DNA from: Glaciimonas sp. PCH181
Lineage (GTDB): Bacteria > Pseudomonadota > Gammaproteobacteria > Burkholderiales > Burkholderiaceae_D
DNA: 64,000 nt
Assembly (NCBI RefSeq): GCF_003056055.1
Contig: NZ_PYFP01000001.1
Location: 1,488,001 to 1,552,000, forward strand
Direction: 5' to 3'
Each line of letters starts with the position of its first letter. Position 1 is the stretch's first letter. Both the position numbers and the translations under genes were made by a program. The notes beneath the pieces were generated by a model. The model did not search any database. It was not told the DNA's origin and saw nothing but the letters and a program-made list of their open reading frames with translations. Below are positions 43,951 through 51,390 of this stretch, piece by piece.

Positions 43951-44203
43951 TCAACACCTCGATTTCTTGCGCTAATGTCTGTGCGTCCTGCCCTGCAGCT
44001 CCGGCCAAAACTTGTTCGTCATGCTGCTTCAGATTCAAATGAATCCCAAGCGACAGCATGCTATTTGCCTGCGCGTGATTGCATCCGTCAGCCACCATGC
44101 TGATGCTGCCGTTGTGGTGCTGGATAATCACAATCGCCGCTTGCCCTTTCAAATTCTGGCGAATTTTTACTGCGAGGGTACTAATCGTTTCTGTATCAGC
44201 CAT
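43943..44203 (-). CDS. Small phage protein before the scaffold gene
   Basis: An 86-residue protein from ATG 44203 (MADTETISTLAVKIRQNLKG): QAAIVIIQHHNGSISMVADG, CNHAQANSMLSLGIHLNLKQ and an Ala/Gln-rich acidic end. The pattern CNHAQA..ML..GI... resembles small conserved phage proteins of unknown role. It overlaps the scaffold start by 8 bases. Confidence 0.6.
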   Translation of the reverse strand: MADTETISTLAVKIRQNLKGQAAIVIIQHHNGSISMVADGCNHAQANSMLSLGIHLNLKQHDEQVLAGAAGQDAQTLAQEIEVLNA

Positions 44204-44213
44204 CTGGCTCTCC

Positions 44214-44241
44214 AAAGTAAAAACCGCCATCAGGCGGTCGT
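44214..44241 (-). terminator. Rho-independent terminator
   Basis: On the minus strand ACCGCC-TGAT-GGCGGT is followed by TTTTACTTT. It lies between the 60-residue gene (ends 44276) and the gene at 44203. Confidence 0.75.
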
Positions 44242-44275
44242 GTGCTGCGGTTTGCCGGATCGACCGGCGGGATAG

Positions 44276-44458
44276 TTAAACCTTATACTGGTCAGCGTAA
44301 GACTCTGAAGCGCCATCCATCACGAATTGGACATATTCTTGATCAGTGCCTAGTGGTATGAAGCCATCGACCATGGCATTTGCAGCGTTATAGGCATTTC
44401 GTGCGGCGGTGATACCAGCTAGTTTGCGGGCGTCGGTGATTGATACGGTGAAGTCCAT
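44276..44458 (-). CDS. Small phage protein (60 residues)
   Basis: The frame reads VSITDARKLAGITAARNAYN, AANAMVDGFIPLGTDQEYVQ and MDGASESYADQYKV. It starts one base after the fibre-like gene's stop. It resembles small proteins that follow fibre or decoration genes in related phages, but no function is known. Confidence 0.6.
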   Translation of the reverse strand: MDFTVSITDARKLAGITAARNAYNAANAMVDGFIPLGTDQEYVQFVMDGASESYADQYKV

Positions 44459-44459
44459 T

Positions 44460-45461
44460 TTAAATACTCACTGTAATAAAGTTAATTGACGTATCGGCGG
44501 TTGCATTTGCAGCCGAATTTATTGTGAAACTACCCGCTGCCGCAACAATGCTTTTTACATTGCAGGTTACGTCATTAGTGGCAAGACTGGCTGTGATTAT
44601 GGAATTTGCGGTAATCACATTACTGGTTACGGTAATTGAATTTGTGCCCGCAGCCATGACCACGCGTCCTGCTGTTTTGTTGAGTGTGGCATTGCCCGGT
44701 ACAGTTATGATCGATGCATCCAGATAGAATCGCTTCCATCCTAAATTTGTAAATCCAAGGTCTAAGCCTGCATTAGAAGATGGCGCTAATGCAGTCGTTC
44801 CTAAGACAAGTTTATTGGCACCGCCGACCCCCCAGGTATAACCGGCTACAGCCGCACAAACAAAGCTAACGGAACGAGCAACACCAGTTCCCGCATTTTG
44901 CGTTCCGATTGTGTATACATTGGCGATCCAAGCATTTACGCCATATTCATTATTGCTAGCATCGGTCCATGTATTAGATACCCGCAAACCTTGTGCCGTC
45001 GCGCCATTGCGTTGGTCAACAAAATTACTCTGCGATGTGAGAACTAGCGTTCCAGCAGAATTAACTATGCCGGTGGACGGGCTATTGGAGAATGAATAGC
45101 TTGGAGCGCTGGTTGTGCCATCGGCCTGCAACAGCGGGCCAGTCATACTATCGCCTGATTTATTAAACGATGCTGCCGTTGGTGCCCTCGGATCAATCGG
45201 CAATTCTGTGACAATCACAGGGCAGTTTTGCCCTCGCCCAACAGAAATTACCGACATTGCCGCCACACCTAAAGGCACTGGCAATGTAACCGATGATGCT
45301 GGATCGATTCTATGGTCTGCATCGACCGCTAACACGCCAGCTTGACCGAACGCAACAGCAATAAAACCTGCGCCTGCGTTGCTGATATTTATCGAAGTCA
45401 GGCCCGATGCAATAGGCTGCGATACTGCTAGCGCCCCAGCGACTAAATTATATGTTGCCAT
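44460..45461 (-). CDS. Fibre-like / head decoration protein
   Basis: A 333-residue, Asn/Ser/Thr/Ala-rich protein. The N-terminal 90 residues form a beta domain (VAVFGQ-like: FIAVAFGQAGVLAVDADHRI). The short motif SFNKSGDSMTGPLL at about residues 97-110 is the fibre repeat found in many phage tail fibres, followed by repetitive beta sequence (GLDLGFTNLGWKRFYLDAS). Location between portal and scaffold genes, far from the tail fibre, suggests a capsid fibre rather than a tail fibre. Confidence 0.65.
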   Translation of the reverse strand: MATYNLVAGALAVSQPIASGLTSINISNAGAGFIAVAFGQAGVLAVDADHRIDPASSVTLPVPLGVAAMSVISVGRGQNCPVIVTELPIDPRAPTAASFNKSGDSMTGPLLQADGTTSAPSYSFSNSPSTGIVNSAGTLVLTSQSNFVDQRNGATAQGLRVSNTWTDASNNEYGVNAWIANVYTIGTQNAGTGVARSVSFVCAAVAGYTWGVGGANKLVLGTTALAPSSNAGLDLGFTNLGWKRFYLDASIITVPGNATLNKTAGRVVMAAGTNSITVTSNVITANSIITASLATNDVTCNVKSIVAAAGSFTINSAANATADTSINFITVSI

Positions 45462-45462
45462 G

Positions 45463-46932
45463 TTATTCCTGTACCTTTACTTGGCTGGTGGCTGCGGTAG
45501 TCGCGGCTAGCAATTCGAGTTCTGTGGTGCGGTCCTGCCCGATGCGCACGATCTCTGCGGCGGGATCTTCAATGTCGTATTCAGGTGCAATTGTCTTAAC
45601 TGCTGTTTCCTGACTGATAACACCGGCATTCTTCAGGGTGTTCAGCGTAGTTGCTTCGCTTTGACGATCAGATGCGGTCGCTGCATACCACGCAGGCCAA
45701 CGTAACGCGAGAGTCTTGTCTTTCGCTAGCTTCCCGGCTTTACTTCCGTCCTTAAACGTCAGCGAGATCTTTTCCGATGCGGTCACGACCATGGTCAGCA
45801 GCGATAACAGCGCACCTTCGCCGTAGCTAATGCGCAACTTGTCGGCCAGCCAAATAAGCGACTGATTCAACATCTCCTGCGCTCTGCCCGACTGCGCCGC
45901 ACTGATCTTGTCCGCATTGGCGCGGTTGCCGTGCGCAGACTCCAGCGCAAGCTCGCGGACCATGCGCACATAGTCCATTAGCGCTTGCGTAGCAGTGCCG
46001 TTGATTTCGAGCATCTTGGCATCGCCATCTGGGCCGACGGTAATCGCATTGCCAGCACCGCGAATCATTGAGCCATCACTACCAGTAGCAGGCTCCTTGA
46101 TAAGCAGCGTAGGATCAGCCGAGTACTTCAACCCGCGCCCACCCTGCGAAAGCAGGTAATCGATTTCGATATTGGCATCAATGGCCTCGGGCGGATACGT
46201 ACATGCACCATCGATCTTGTCGCCGCCGGGCAGATTACGCACCCAGACCACCGGCACGAATCCGAGCGGGTGAGTAACAGTTCTGCCTGTATCGACTGAC
46301 GGCGCTTTCGCTTCCGTAATTTTCTGAGGGACAAACCACGTTTCCGCGCTTGCATCCCATATGCGCTGAAACCAATAATCAGTTTGCAGGTCATCGCCAT
46401 TGATTGGATAGCCAGCGGCGGCCAACGTCTTACCTTTGACCTTGTAGCGCTCCGTGACCATCAGCAGCTTGTCTGGTGCCTTCGGGTTCCATGTTGGCGT
46501 CAGGTACTCGGTTTCCATTACTTCAAAGAAAACGCGCCCCTCAATCACACGGAACATGACCGCCACGCTGCCAACACTGCCACGCGTTGCCGCATCAATC
46601 ATCACTTCATTCAAAGCTGATTCTTTGATGACCTGTACCAGCGCATCCTTAGTCGCCTCATCCTCACAATCAACGCCGGGGAAATGCCCTTCCGAGAACA
46701 GCATCGATACTGAGTCATCGACTACAAGGCGGCACAACGCATACCGAACCGATGGACGGCGGTCACGCAGCGGCACGTATTCCCCGGCGTCCGACTTTTC
46801 AGTGTGGAATGGGTGCGGTAACTCGTCATACAGCGTGCCGTCAATCACGCGCCGCAATGCCGATAGACGGAATGCACGTAGCGGCAAGTCATCGTCTTTC
46901 GGGTAGGCAGATTGAAGCGTTTTAAATGGCAC
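45463..46932 (-). CDS. Portal protein
   Basis: A 489-residue portal protein between terminase and capsid genes. Segments RPSVRYALCRLVVDDSVSML, MIDAATRGSVGSVAVMFRVI, VFFEVMETEYLTPTWNPKAP and SAQSGRAQEMLNQSLIWLAD fit the portal fold, with the C-terminal crown helical (YDIEDPAAEIVRIGQDRT). It starts at GTG 46932, 1 bp after the large terminase stop. The portal forms the dodecameric DNA channel of the head. Confidence 0.88.
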   Translation of the reverse strand: MPFKTLQSAYPKDDDLPLRAFRLSALRRVIDGTLYDELPHPFHTEKSDAGEYVPLRDRRPSVRYALCRLVVDDSVSMLFSEGHFPGVDCEDEATKDALVQVIKESALNEVMIDAATRGSVGSVAVMFRVIEGRVFFEVMETEYLTPTWNPKAPDKLLMVTERYKVKGKTLAAAGYPINGDDLQTDYWFQRIWDASAETWFVPQKITEAKAPSVDTGRTVTHPLGFVPVVWVRNLPGGDKIDGACTYPPEAIDANIEIDYLLSQGGRGLKYSADPTLLIKEPATGSDGSMIRGAGNAITVGPDGDAKMLEINGTATQALMDYVRMVRELALESAHGNRANADKISAAQSGRAQEMLNQSLIWLADKLRISYGEGALLSLLTMVVTASEKISLTFKDGSKAGKLAKDKTLALRWPAWYAATASDRQSEATTLNTLKNAGVISQETAVKTIAPEYDIEDPAAEIVRIGQDRTTELELLAATTAATSQVKVQE

Positions 46933-46933
46933 G

Positions 46934-48286
46934 TTATCGACTCATATGTGTGGTTTGCACCCGTTTTGCGGGTAAGTATGCAAATTTCGTGTAAATGTAA
47001 TAGCCAGTCGCGTCAGGCAAGTGATCCATGCCCATCTCTTTATCAGGCTGATTCGTGCTTTTCTTGTTTTTGTCTTGCTTGTAGCAAAGCTGCTCGTAGC
47101 ATTTGATCGACTCGGTACAGCTCGGGTCAACGAACAGCGTGCGCTTGCCGGTAGCATCTTGAATCTTTGCATTCACCAGGTTAATTCGGTCGCGCACCAG
47201 TGGGTGGGACTCCATCGCGATCACCTTGAAGCCGTGGCCGCGCAGGATGCTGATGTCGGTTTTGCCCTGAGCGCTAGTTCTGCGTTGCGCGCCAGCCGGA
47301 TCCGGGTACACAGTGATGTGATCAAGATTCGGCTTGGTTGGATCAAATCCGACTTTCCCGTAGCGCAATGCGATTTCGTCCGCCATCTCATCGGTGTTGC
47401 TGGTCATGATCGTGATTTCACCGACCTGCCAGATTTCACCGTCCAGACGCTCTTGGAAGATCGTGGCGCTCATCGGATTGATGTTGAAGTCCATTCCGAT
47501 GTGTATCGGGAGCTTCGCATCGTATGGGCACGCCTTGACGCTGGTGCGTCGGTCAAAGCCGTAATGCACGCGGCCTGAATAGTTCTCGAAGCTGCCTTGA
47601 TACTCTTGCCGAAACGTGCGCGGATCCAGCTTACGCATCGCTGCGTCAATCTCCGTCTGCGGTACATTGCCACCATCAAGAGTCGTGTATAGCCAACTCT
47701 TGTGGTCCGGCTCACCACCTGGTTGACCATCGCAATACGTGGTGTAGCAGTGGTTAAAACCCTTTGGCGTACCAATGCGCAAGGCATGGCCGCCAACATA
47801 CTGAACGCCGTCAATCGTGTATTTGCAGGTCGAGAGCATCGGGCGCAAAACTTCGTCCCATGCCTCGTATGGACAATCAGCCCATTCATCGACCAACGCA
47901 AAGAACAGCCCAGATCCGCGCAGATTGTCGTAACTGTCCAGCCCGACAATACGGATGATGTGCCCTGTTTTTAGCAGGATGTAGCATTCTGATTCGTTCG
48001 GCCTACCATCCATCCATGATCGCGGGATGGAGCGCTTTAATCTGCGCCAGAAAACGCGCTTGGCTTGTTTAAATGTGGGTGCTGCATACCAAATCTCGTC
48101 ATCAGGCGAAACATTCCAGCGAGCCGCCAACTTGGCAGCCCGGCGCATTTCCTTCGCGCCTAAAAATGTCTTGCCGAACCGGCGTCCGCATACAGCATCA
48201 CGAAACCGGGCTTTCGGCTGCCAGCCCCATGCGTAAATATTGGCCTGCTTCCGGGTAAGCTGGATCGCATCAGAGGATTGGTTCAT
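46934..48286 (-). CDS. Terminase large subunit
   Basis: A 450-residue packaging ATPase/nuclease. Walker A is VCGRRFGKTFLGAKEM near residue 30; Walker B is GLFFALVDEWADCPYEAWDE; the coupling motif region and the C-terminal RNaseH-like nuclease (HIGMDFNINPMSATIFQERL, VYPDPAGAQRRTSAQGKTDI) follow. It overlaps the small subunit end by 17 bases. This confirms a head-full or cos type dsDNA tailed phage, but the packaging type cannot be read from sequence. Confidence 0.94.
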   Translation of the reverse strand: MNQSSDAIQLTRKQANIYAWGWQPKARFRDAVCGRRFGKTFLGAKEMRRAAKLAARWNVSPDDEIWYAAPTFKQAKRVFWRRLKRSIPRSWMDGRPNESECYILLKTGHIIRIVGLDSYDNLRGSGLFFALVDEWADCPYEAWDEVLRPMLSTCKYTIDGVQYVGGHALRIGTPKGFNHCYTTYCDGQPGGEPDHKSWLYTTLDGGNVPQTEIDAAMRKLDPRTFRQEYQGSFENYSGRVHYGFDRRTSVKACPYDAKLPIHIGMDFNINPMSATIFQERLDGEIWQVGEITIMTSNTDEMADEIALRYGKVGFDPTKPNLDHITVYPDPAGAQRRTSAQGKTDISILRGHGFKVIAMESHPLVRDRINLVNAKIQDATGKRTLFVDPSCTESIKCYEQLCYKQDKNKKSTNQPDKEMGMDHLPDATGYYIYTKFAYLPAKRVQTTHMSR

Positions 48287-48821
48287 CTGGGATCGGCTCG
48301 TCCGGCGAAATAAATGTGTCTTCTCTAGTTAGACTGTCGTCTTCATTGCCTTGACCTTTGGCTGCGCGAATTTGAACGCGGGCAACTTCTAGTTTCCGGA
48401 TCAGATCGAGCGTGCGGATAATGAGATCGGCATAGTTCGGTGCGGCGGCTTTCAATTCGCGCTTGTCATACGGCACGCCTTGCATGTCCTCGCCCTGCTT
48501 ACGGATGACTTCAAGCGCACCATCAACCATTTCCAACAAACTAACGTTGTCAGATGCCTTCACATAGCGGAATAACTTAACCTTCGCCAGCCTGATTTCG
48601 TCATCAATACTGCCAATCTCAGCGCGCGCATAAAGATCGCGCTCAGCATCGTCCAGCAAAGCATCAGAGTAAAAGCCATGTTTGATGGCGCTCTGATTGC
48701 CCTTTGCCGAAGGATTTCCGGTACTCAAACCGCCGTGCAACCTGCAGCGCGACTTTCCTTTTAACGGGGCTTTTTTACACTCCCCGCCACTGCGAGTCTT
48801 CGCCCCACATGTATCTGCCAT
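48270..48821 (-). CDS. Terminase small subunit-like protein
   Basis: A 183-residue protein with an N-terminal zinc-type segment CGAKTRSGGECKKAPLKGKS, then RCRLHGGLSTGNPSAKGNQS, which is the HGG..TG motif common in phage small terminase/HGGXTGP proteins. A helical middle (EIGSIDDEIRLAKVKLFRYV, IIRTLDLIRKLEVARVQIRA) and an acidic tail follow. Position directly before the large subunit supports a packaging recognition role. Confidence 0.82.
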   Translation of the reverse strand: MADTCGAKTRSGGECKKAPLKGKSRCRLHGGLSTGNPSAKGNQSAIKHGFYSDALLDDAERDLYARAEIGSIDDEIRLAKVKLFRYVKASDNVSLLEMVDGALEVIRKQGEDMQGVPYDKRELKAAAPNYADLIIRTLDLIRKLEVARVQIRAAKGQGNEDDSLTREDTFISPDEPIPDEPIL

Positions 48822-48960
48822 GTGAGTCTTCCATAGGGTTCGTTTTTTAAATTTCCTTGGCCCGCGCCGATTGGAAACCGCCGAAGCGGGAAAGGATCAG
48901 CTTTTGTTCGTCCTCGGTGCGGTCGTTACACGCCACTAGGGCCGCGCTGGCGTGACGCAA

Positions 48961-49152
48961 TTACGATTCTCGATGAGCGTTGATTCTCTTGCCATTGATC
49001 TTGGCGCGTACTGCCTTCATGCACCACGCCGTTACTTTGGCTTCATCTGGTTCGCGACCAGTAATAGCGCACATGGCGAGTACGCCGTACATGTAAGGCT
49101 TGAACCACCAAGCGATACTTACTTCAACCTTGATCTTGATCGAGACTTCCAT
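48961..49152 (-). CDS. Small phage protein (63 residues)
   Basis: Starts MEVSIKIKVEVSIAWWFKPY, then MYGVLAMCAITGREPDEAKV, and ends in a basic tail RAKINGKRINAHRES. A central hydrophobic stretch may be membrane-associated. After its TAA the same frame stays open for 37 more codons (48960-48847; ending ILSRFGGFQSARAKEI), a possible separate tiny gene from GTG 48936 or a read-through extension. No family recognised. Confidence 0.55.
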   Translation of the reverse strand: MEVSIKIKVEVSIAWWFKPYMYGVLAMCAITGREPDEAKVTAWCMKAVRAKINGKRINAHRES

Positions 49153-49267
49153 GACTAATACGGCCAGTTGCGCGATACCTTCGGCGCTTTGGTTGGCTTA
49201 CTCATGCCTCTACCGAACATAATCAACATCATGGTCATTAAGTGCATGGCAAGCCCTTAAATAAAAA

Positions 49268-49298
49268 TGCCCTGAACTCAATCAAGAGTCAGGGCGAA
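49268..49298 (-). terminator. Rho-independent terminator
   Basis: On the minus strand GCCCTGA-(CTCTTGATTGAGT)-TCAGGGC is followed by ATTTTTATTT. It would end transcripts coming from the replication and tRNA region before the packaging genes. Confidence 0.75.
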
Positions 49299-49335
49299 GC
49301 GCGGTAGCGGCGCAGAAGATACTGTAGTTATCGAT

Positions 49336-49351
49336 TGGATCACCTCCTTTC
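49336..49351 (-). promoter_or_regulatory. Perfect extended Shine-Dalgarno / anti-SD complement (16 nt)
   Basis: On the plus strand TGGATCACCTCCTTTC is identical to the 3' end of bacterial 16S rRNA. The minus-strand transcript would therefore pair over 16 bases with the anti-Shine-Dalgarno tail. No start codon stands at normal spacing, and the flanks do not continue as 16S. Confidence 0.6.
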
Positions 49352-49366
49352 GACATTTAGTAATCG

Positions 49367-49630
49367 TTAATCAGGCGCCGCAGTGAAATCAACGTAGTAT
49401 TTCTCGCCGACCTTGAACTGGCCGAACAGTGCTGGATTAGCGATGTTGATGGAAAGGTTTGCGCCTGGGGAGAACTTCGCGAACGTATTGTCCTCATCAC
49501 TACCATCCTCCGGATACTTTGAAGCGGCAACAGCGTGCATAGTCAGGGTTTCTTGTGACTTGCTCTTTTCAGGACCCCAGAAGTGCTCCTGAATGAAACC
49601 TACCTGCATTTTTGCGCGCATCTTACTCAT
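49367..49630 (-). CDS. Small phage protein (87 residues)
   Basis: From ATG 49630 (MSKMRAKMQVGFIQEHFWGP); a longer in-frame extension to 49780 runs through a terminator and is not used. The sequence (EKSKSQETLTMHAVAASKYP, then DGSDEDNTFAKFSPGANLSI, IANPALFGQFKVGEKYYVDF) belongs to a recurring small phage protein type with a beta-rich end. Possibly nucleic-acid associated; no known function. Confidence 0.65.
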   Translation of the reverse strand: MSKMRAKMQVGFIQEHFWGPEKSKSQETLTMHAVAASKYPEDGSDEDNTFAKFSPGANLSINIANPALFGQFKVGEKYYVDFTAAPD

Positions 49631-49989
49631 TGTATTTCTCCTTTGGGGTGTTCCGCGCAAGCAGTCGCAGCACTGTGCGCTCTTAGCCAGCCTCGCCGGC
49701 ACTCTCTCGGAACAAAGCAAAAAGCCCCACCGTTGAAGGCGAGGCTTTGAATAGTTGCCGGTTACAGCGTCCGGCGACATTAAGCTTTATGTCTGTAGGT
49801 TGCTCCATGCTCGGCGTATCTTGCTGGCTTCTTCGTCGCGGCCTAGGCTATGTCCGCTCGCCAGCTGTTGGCATGTCTTGTTGCTTCCGTGGTTTATAGG
49901 CTAATTGACCCGATTAAGACCTCGCCAGTGTCAAGCTACTCGCTGCCTTATGGCCCCATCCGCGATAAGCCCGGCCTTCAGATGTAAAG
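49631..49989. other. Spacer next to the tRNA-Met gene
   Basis: No gene recognised. It includes a minus-strand terminator (49719-49750) directly upstream of the 87-residue gene. The remainder (about 49780-49985) has no reading frame and no obvious tRNA, although its many short inverted segments could fold. Confidence 0.4.
49719..49750 (-). terminator. Terminator hairpin left of the tRNA
   Basis: On the minus strand AAAGCCTCGCC-TTCAAC-GGTGGGGCTTT (with G-T pairs) is followed by TT. A near copy occurs at 50081-50114 on the other side of the tRNA. Confidence 0.7.
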
Positions 49990-50065
49990 ATGGTTGCAAA
50001 GGCTGGATTTGAACCAACGACCTCCAGGTTATGAGCCTGGCGAGATGACCACTTCTCTACTCTGC
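49990..50065 (-). tRNA. tRNA-Met (CAT), initiator-like
   Basis: A 76-nt cloverleaf on the minus strand: acceptor CGCAGAG paired with CTTTGCA except for the first pair, D stem GAGA/TCTC, anticodon arm CCAGG-CTCATAA-CCTGG, variable AGGTC, T arm GTTGG-TTCAAAT-CCAGC, discriminator A and encoded CCA. The C1:A72 mismatch is the hallmark of bacterial initiator tRNA. The anticodon stem has G30 and G31 but A29:T41 instead of the third G:C pair of true initiators. It lies between two similar terminators in the phage late/early boundary. Cytosolic; possibly supplies phage translation initiation. Confidence 0.9.
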
Positions 50066-50080
50066 GATTGAAACTTAAAT

Positions 50081-50114
50081 GCAAAAAGCCTCACCGATTA
50101 AGGCAAGGCTTTGA
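50081..50114 (-). terminator. Terminator hairpin right of the tRNA
   Basis: On the minus strand AAAGCCTTGCC-TTAATC-GGTGAGGCTTT is followed by TTGC. It closely resembles the hairpin at 49719-49750; between them lies the tRNA-Met gene. Confidence 0.7.
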
Positions 50115-50241
50115 ATCACTCAGACATATCTTGTAAGTAGCAAAACGCTTCAGACAGTTATTCAGACTATCTAATAAGTGCCTATTTTAGGGCAAAGTGT
50201 CGCGGTCAAAATGAATTATTATGTCGCGTTTTTTTGCAACA

Positions 50242-50646
50242 CTAATCTGCATCCACTAAATCGCATTCTGCCATTGCATGGTGCGCCGCCTTTAGGCTGC
50301 CACGCATTGAATACGCTTTTTTTGCAAATGCATTTGCGCGTCGATAAAAGGTTGAGCGATCAATCTCAAGATTTGCGGCAGCTCGCTTAATGCTGTCTGG
50401 CTGCTCGATGTAAGTTATTTTGAAACATGCGAACCCGTTGGCATGCTTCGGCATATCCGCCATCGCATGGATCGCCATATTAAAAAATTGCATGTCCGGA
50501 TCATTGCGTGCGTTAGGCGGAGCGCCGGTTTTACTGGGCAACATGCGGGCCAGAATGTTTTGCGCGCCGGGCTGTAGATAAAATCGCCGAGTGTAGCACC
50601 AGTTTACCCATGCCTCGCAATATGCGTTCAATTCTTTATCGGTCAT
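50242..50646 (-). CDS. Phage late regulator-like HTH protein (antiterminator Q position)
   Basis: A 134-residue protein, start overlapping the previous stop as ATGA. N-terminal AYCEAWVNWCYTRRFYLQPG and a C-terminal helix-turn-helix (IKRAAANLEIDRSTFYRRAN, AFAKKAY) match the short phage proteins found in the place of antiterminator Q in Burkholderiales prophages. As the last early gene before the tRNA and terminase, a role in switching on late genes is likely but not proven. Confidence 0.65.
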   Translation of the reverse strand: MTDKELNAYCEAWVNWCYTRRFYLQPGAQNILARMLPSKTGAPPNARNDPDMQFFNMAIHAMADMPKHANGFACFKITYIEQPDSIKRAAANLEIDRSTFYRRANAFAKKAYSMRGSLKAAHHAMAECDLVDAD

Positions 50647-50816
50647 CGTAACTTCCCCTGTTCAACGTAATTTTTACACTTCTGCCCGTACTGCTTGCCT
50701 TTGCCGCAAAACTTTTTATCCCAGGCGACTTTGATGTGGATGCAACCCTTGCATGTGACACTCTCACGCTCAAGCAGTATCAAAAGAGGATCGCGGTAAT
50801 CGCCGCGATTCGTCAT
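50643..50816 (-). CDS. Small zinc-finger-like phage protein (57 residues)
   Basis: A frame below usual length cut-offs. Its ATG overlaps the upstream TGA and its TGA overlaps the downstream ATG (ATGA at both ends), so it is embedded in a translationally coupled operon. It reads VTCKGCIHIKVAWDKKFCGK, then GKQYGQKCKNYVEQGKLR: four cysteines in CxxC...C...C spacing, suggesting a zinc knuckle. No family recognised; coupling argues strongly that it is real. Confidence 0.75.
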   Translation of the reverse strand: MTNRGDYRDPLLILLERESVTCKGCIHIKVAWDKKFCGKGKQYGQKCKNYVEQGKLR

Positions 50817-51172
50817 TCCGGCCGCTCCATATGCAACGACTGAATAGCCCTAGAATCGGCAATGCGCGCCCTCACCGCGTCCCACGCTGCCCCGTGCTGC
50901 GCATAAACCTTTGTCGTGTACTGCGTCTGAACCATATTGCTAAGCGCCGATTTTTCGGCTGCCGTCCGGATGAAATAAACTTTGTTGCGACCTACTACTG
51001 CCATTTCAATCGCATCTGATTGTGCCAACTCCATCAGCATCATGCGCATATCTGCCGATGGAACGCGAAACGTTGCGGCAATATCGCTGCATGTGTAGCG
51101 AACTCCATTGCTCTCGCGCATATGGGCAATGACGCCTGAGGGCGAATAACTATGTTTATTTTTGATGGGCAT
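50813..51172 (-). CDS. Winged-helix phage protein
   Basis: A 119-residue protein. SPSGVIAHMRESNGVRYTCS, DIAATFRVPSADMRMMLMEL and AVVGRNKVYFI form a plausible winged helix; the C-terminal half is helical. It overlaps the next gene as ATGA and lies in the replication-to-late operon. A local regulator is likely; no named family. Confidence 0.65.
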   Translation of the reverse strand: MPIKNKHSYSPSGVIAHMRESNGVRYTCSDIAATFRVPSADMRMMLMELAQSDAIEMAVVGRNKVYFIRTAAEKSALSNMVQTQYTTKVYAQHGAAWDAVRARIADSRAIQSLHMERPE

Positions 51173-51390
51173 TATTCCCCTCCTTGGTTTGGTTTCGAAC
51201 TTCTACCTACCCACTTAACCCGCGCAAGAACGATCTTTTCTTCCGCTCTTTCGTATTTGCTGCAATTCCTCTCAAACATCAAACTTTCAAACACACCCGA
51301 CAATTTTTGCGTCTTGCATGGCGCCATGCCGACCTTGGTGTGCTGGGCGCTGGCTTTCATGTCGATGTGAGCGCAGTGAAGGCATTTCAT
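51172..51390 (-). CDS. Small cysteine-rich phage protein
   Basis: A 72-residue protein beginning MKCLHCAHIDMKASAQH, with further cysteines in MAPCKTQKL and ERNCSKYERA. The CxxC...C...C layout is like a zinc ribbon and similar to NinH/NinF-size proteins of nin regions. Its ATG overlaps the stop of the P-like gene. Function unknown. Confidence 0.7.
   Translation of the reverse strand: MKCLHCAHIDMKASAQHTKVGMAPCKTQKLSGVFESLMFERNCSKYERAEEKIVLARVKWVGRSSKPNQGGE

Larger units (their letters stand above)
49153..49366. other. Spacer with possible tiny genes, a terminator and a 16S-like 16-mer
   Basis: Between the 63- and 87-residue genes. On the minus strand a tiny frame at 49356-49282 reads MSKGGDPIDNYSIFCAATAL (24 residues), and another of 30 residues ends 49163. 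Neither has independent support. A terminator and a 16-base match to the 3' end of 16S rRNA are listed separately. Confidence 0.35.

Noticed and set aside
49336..49351. 16S rRNA gene fragment
   Set aside because: Only 16 bases match and the flanks do not continue as rRNA.
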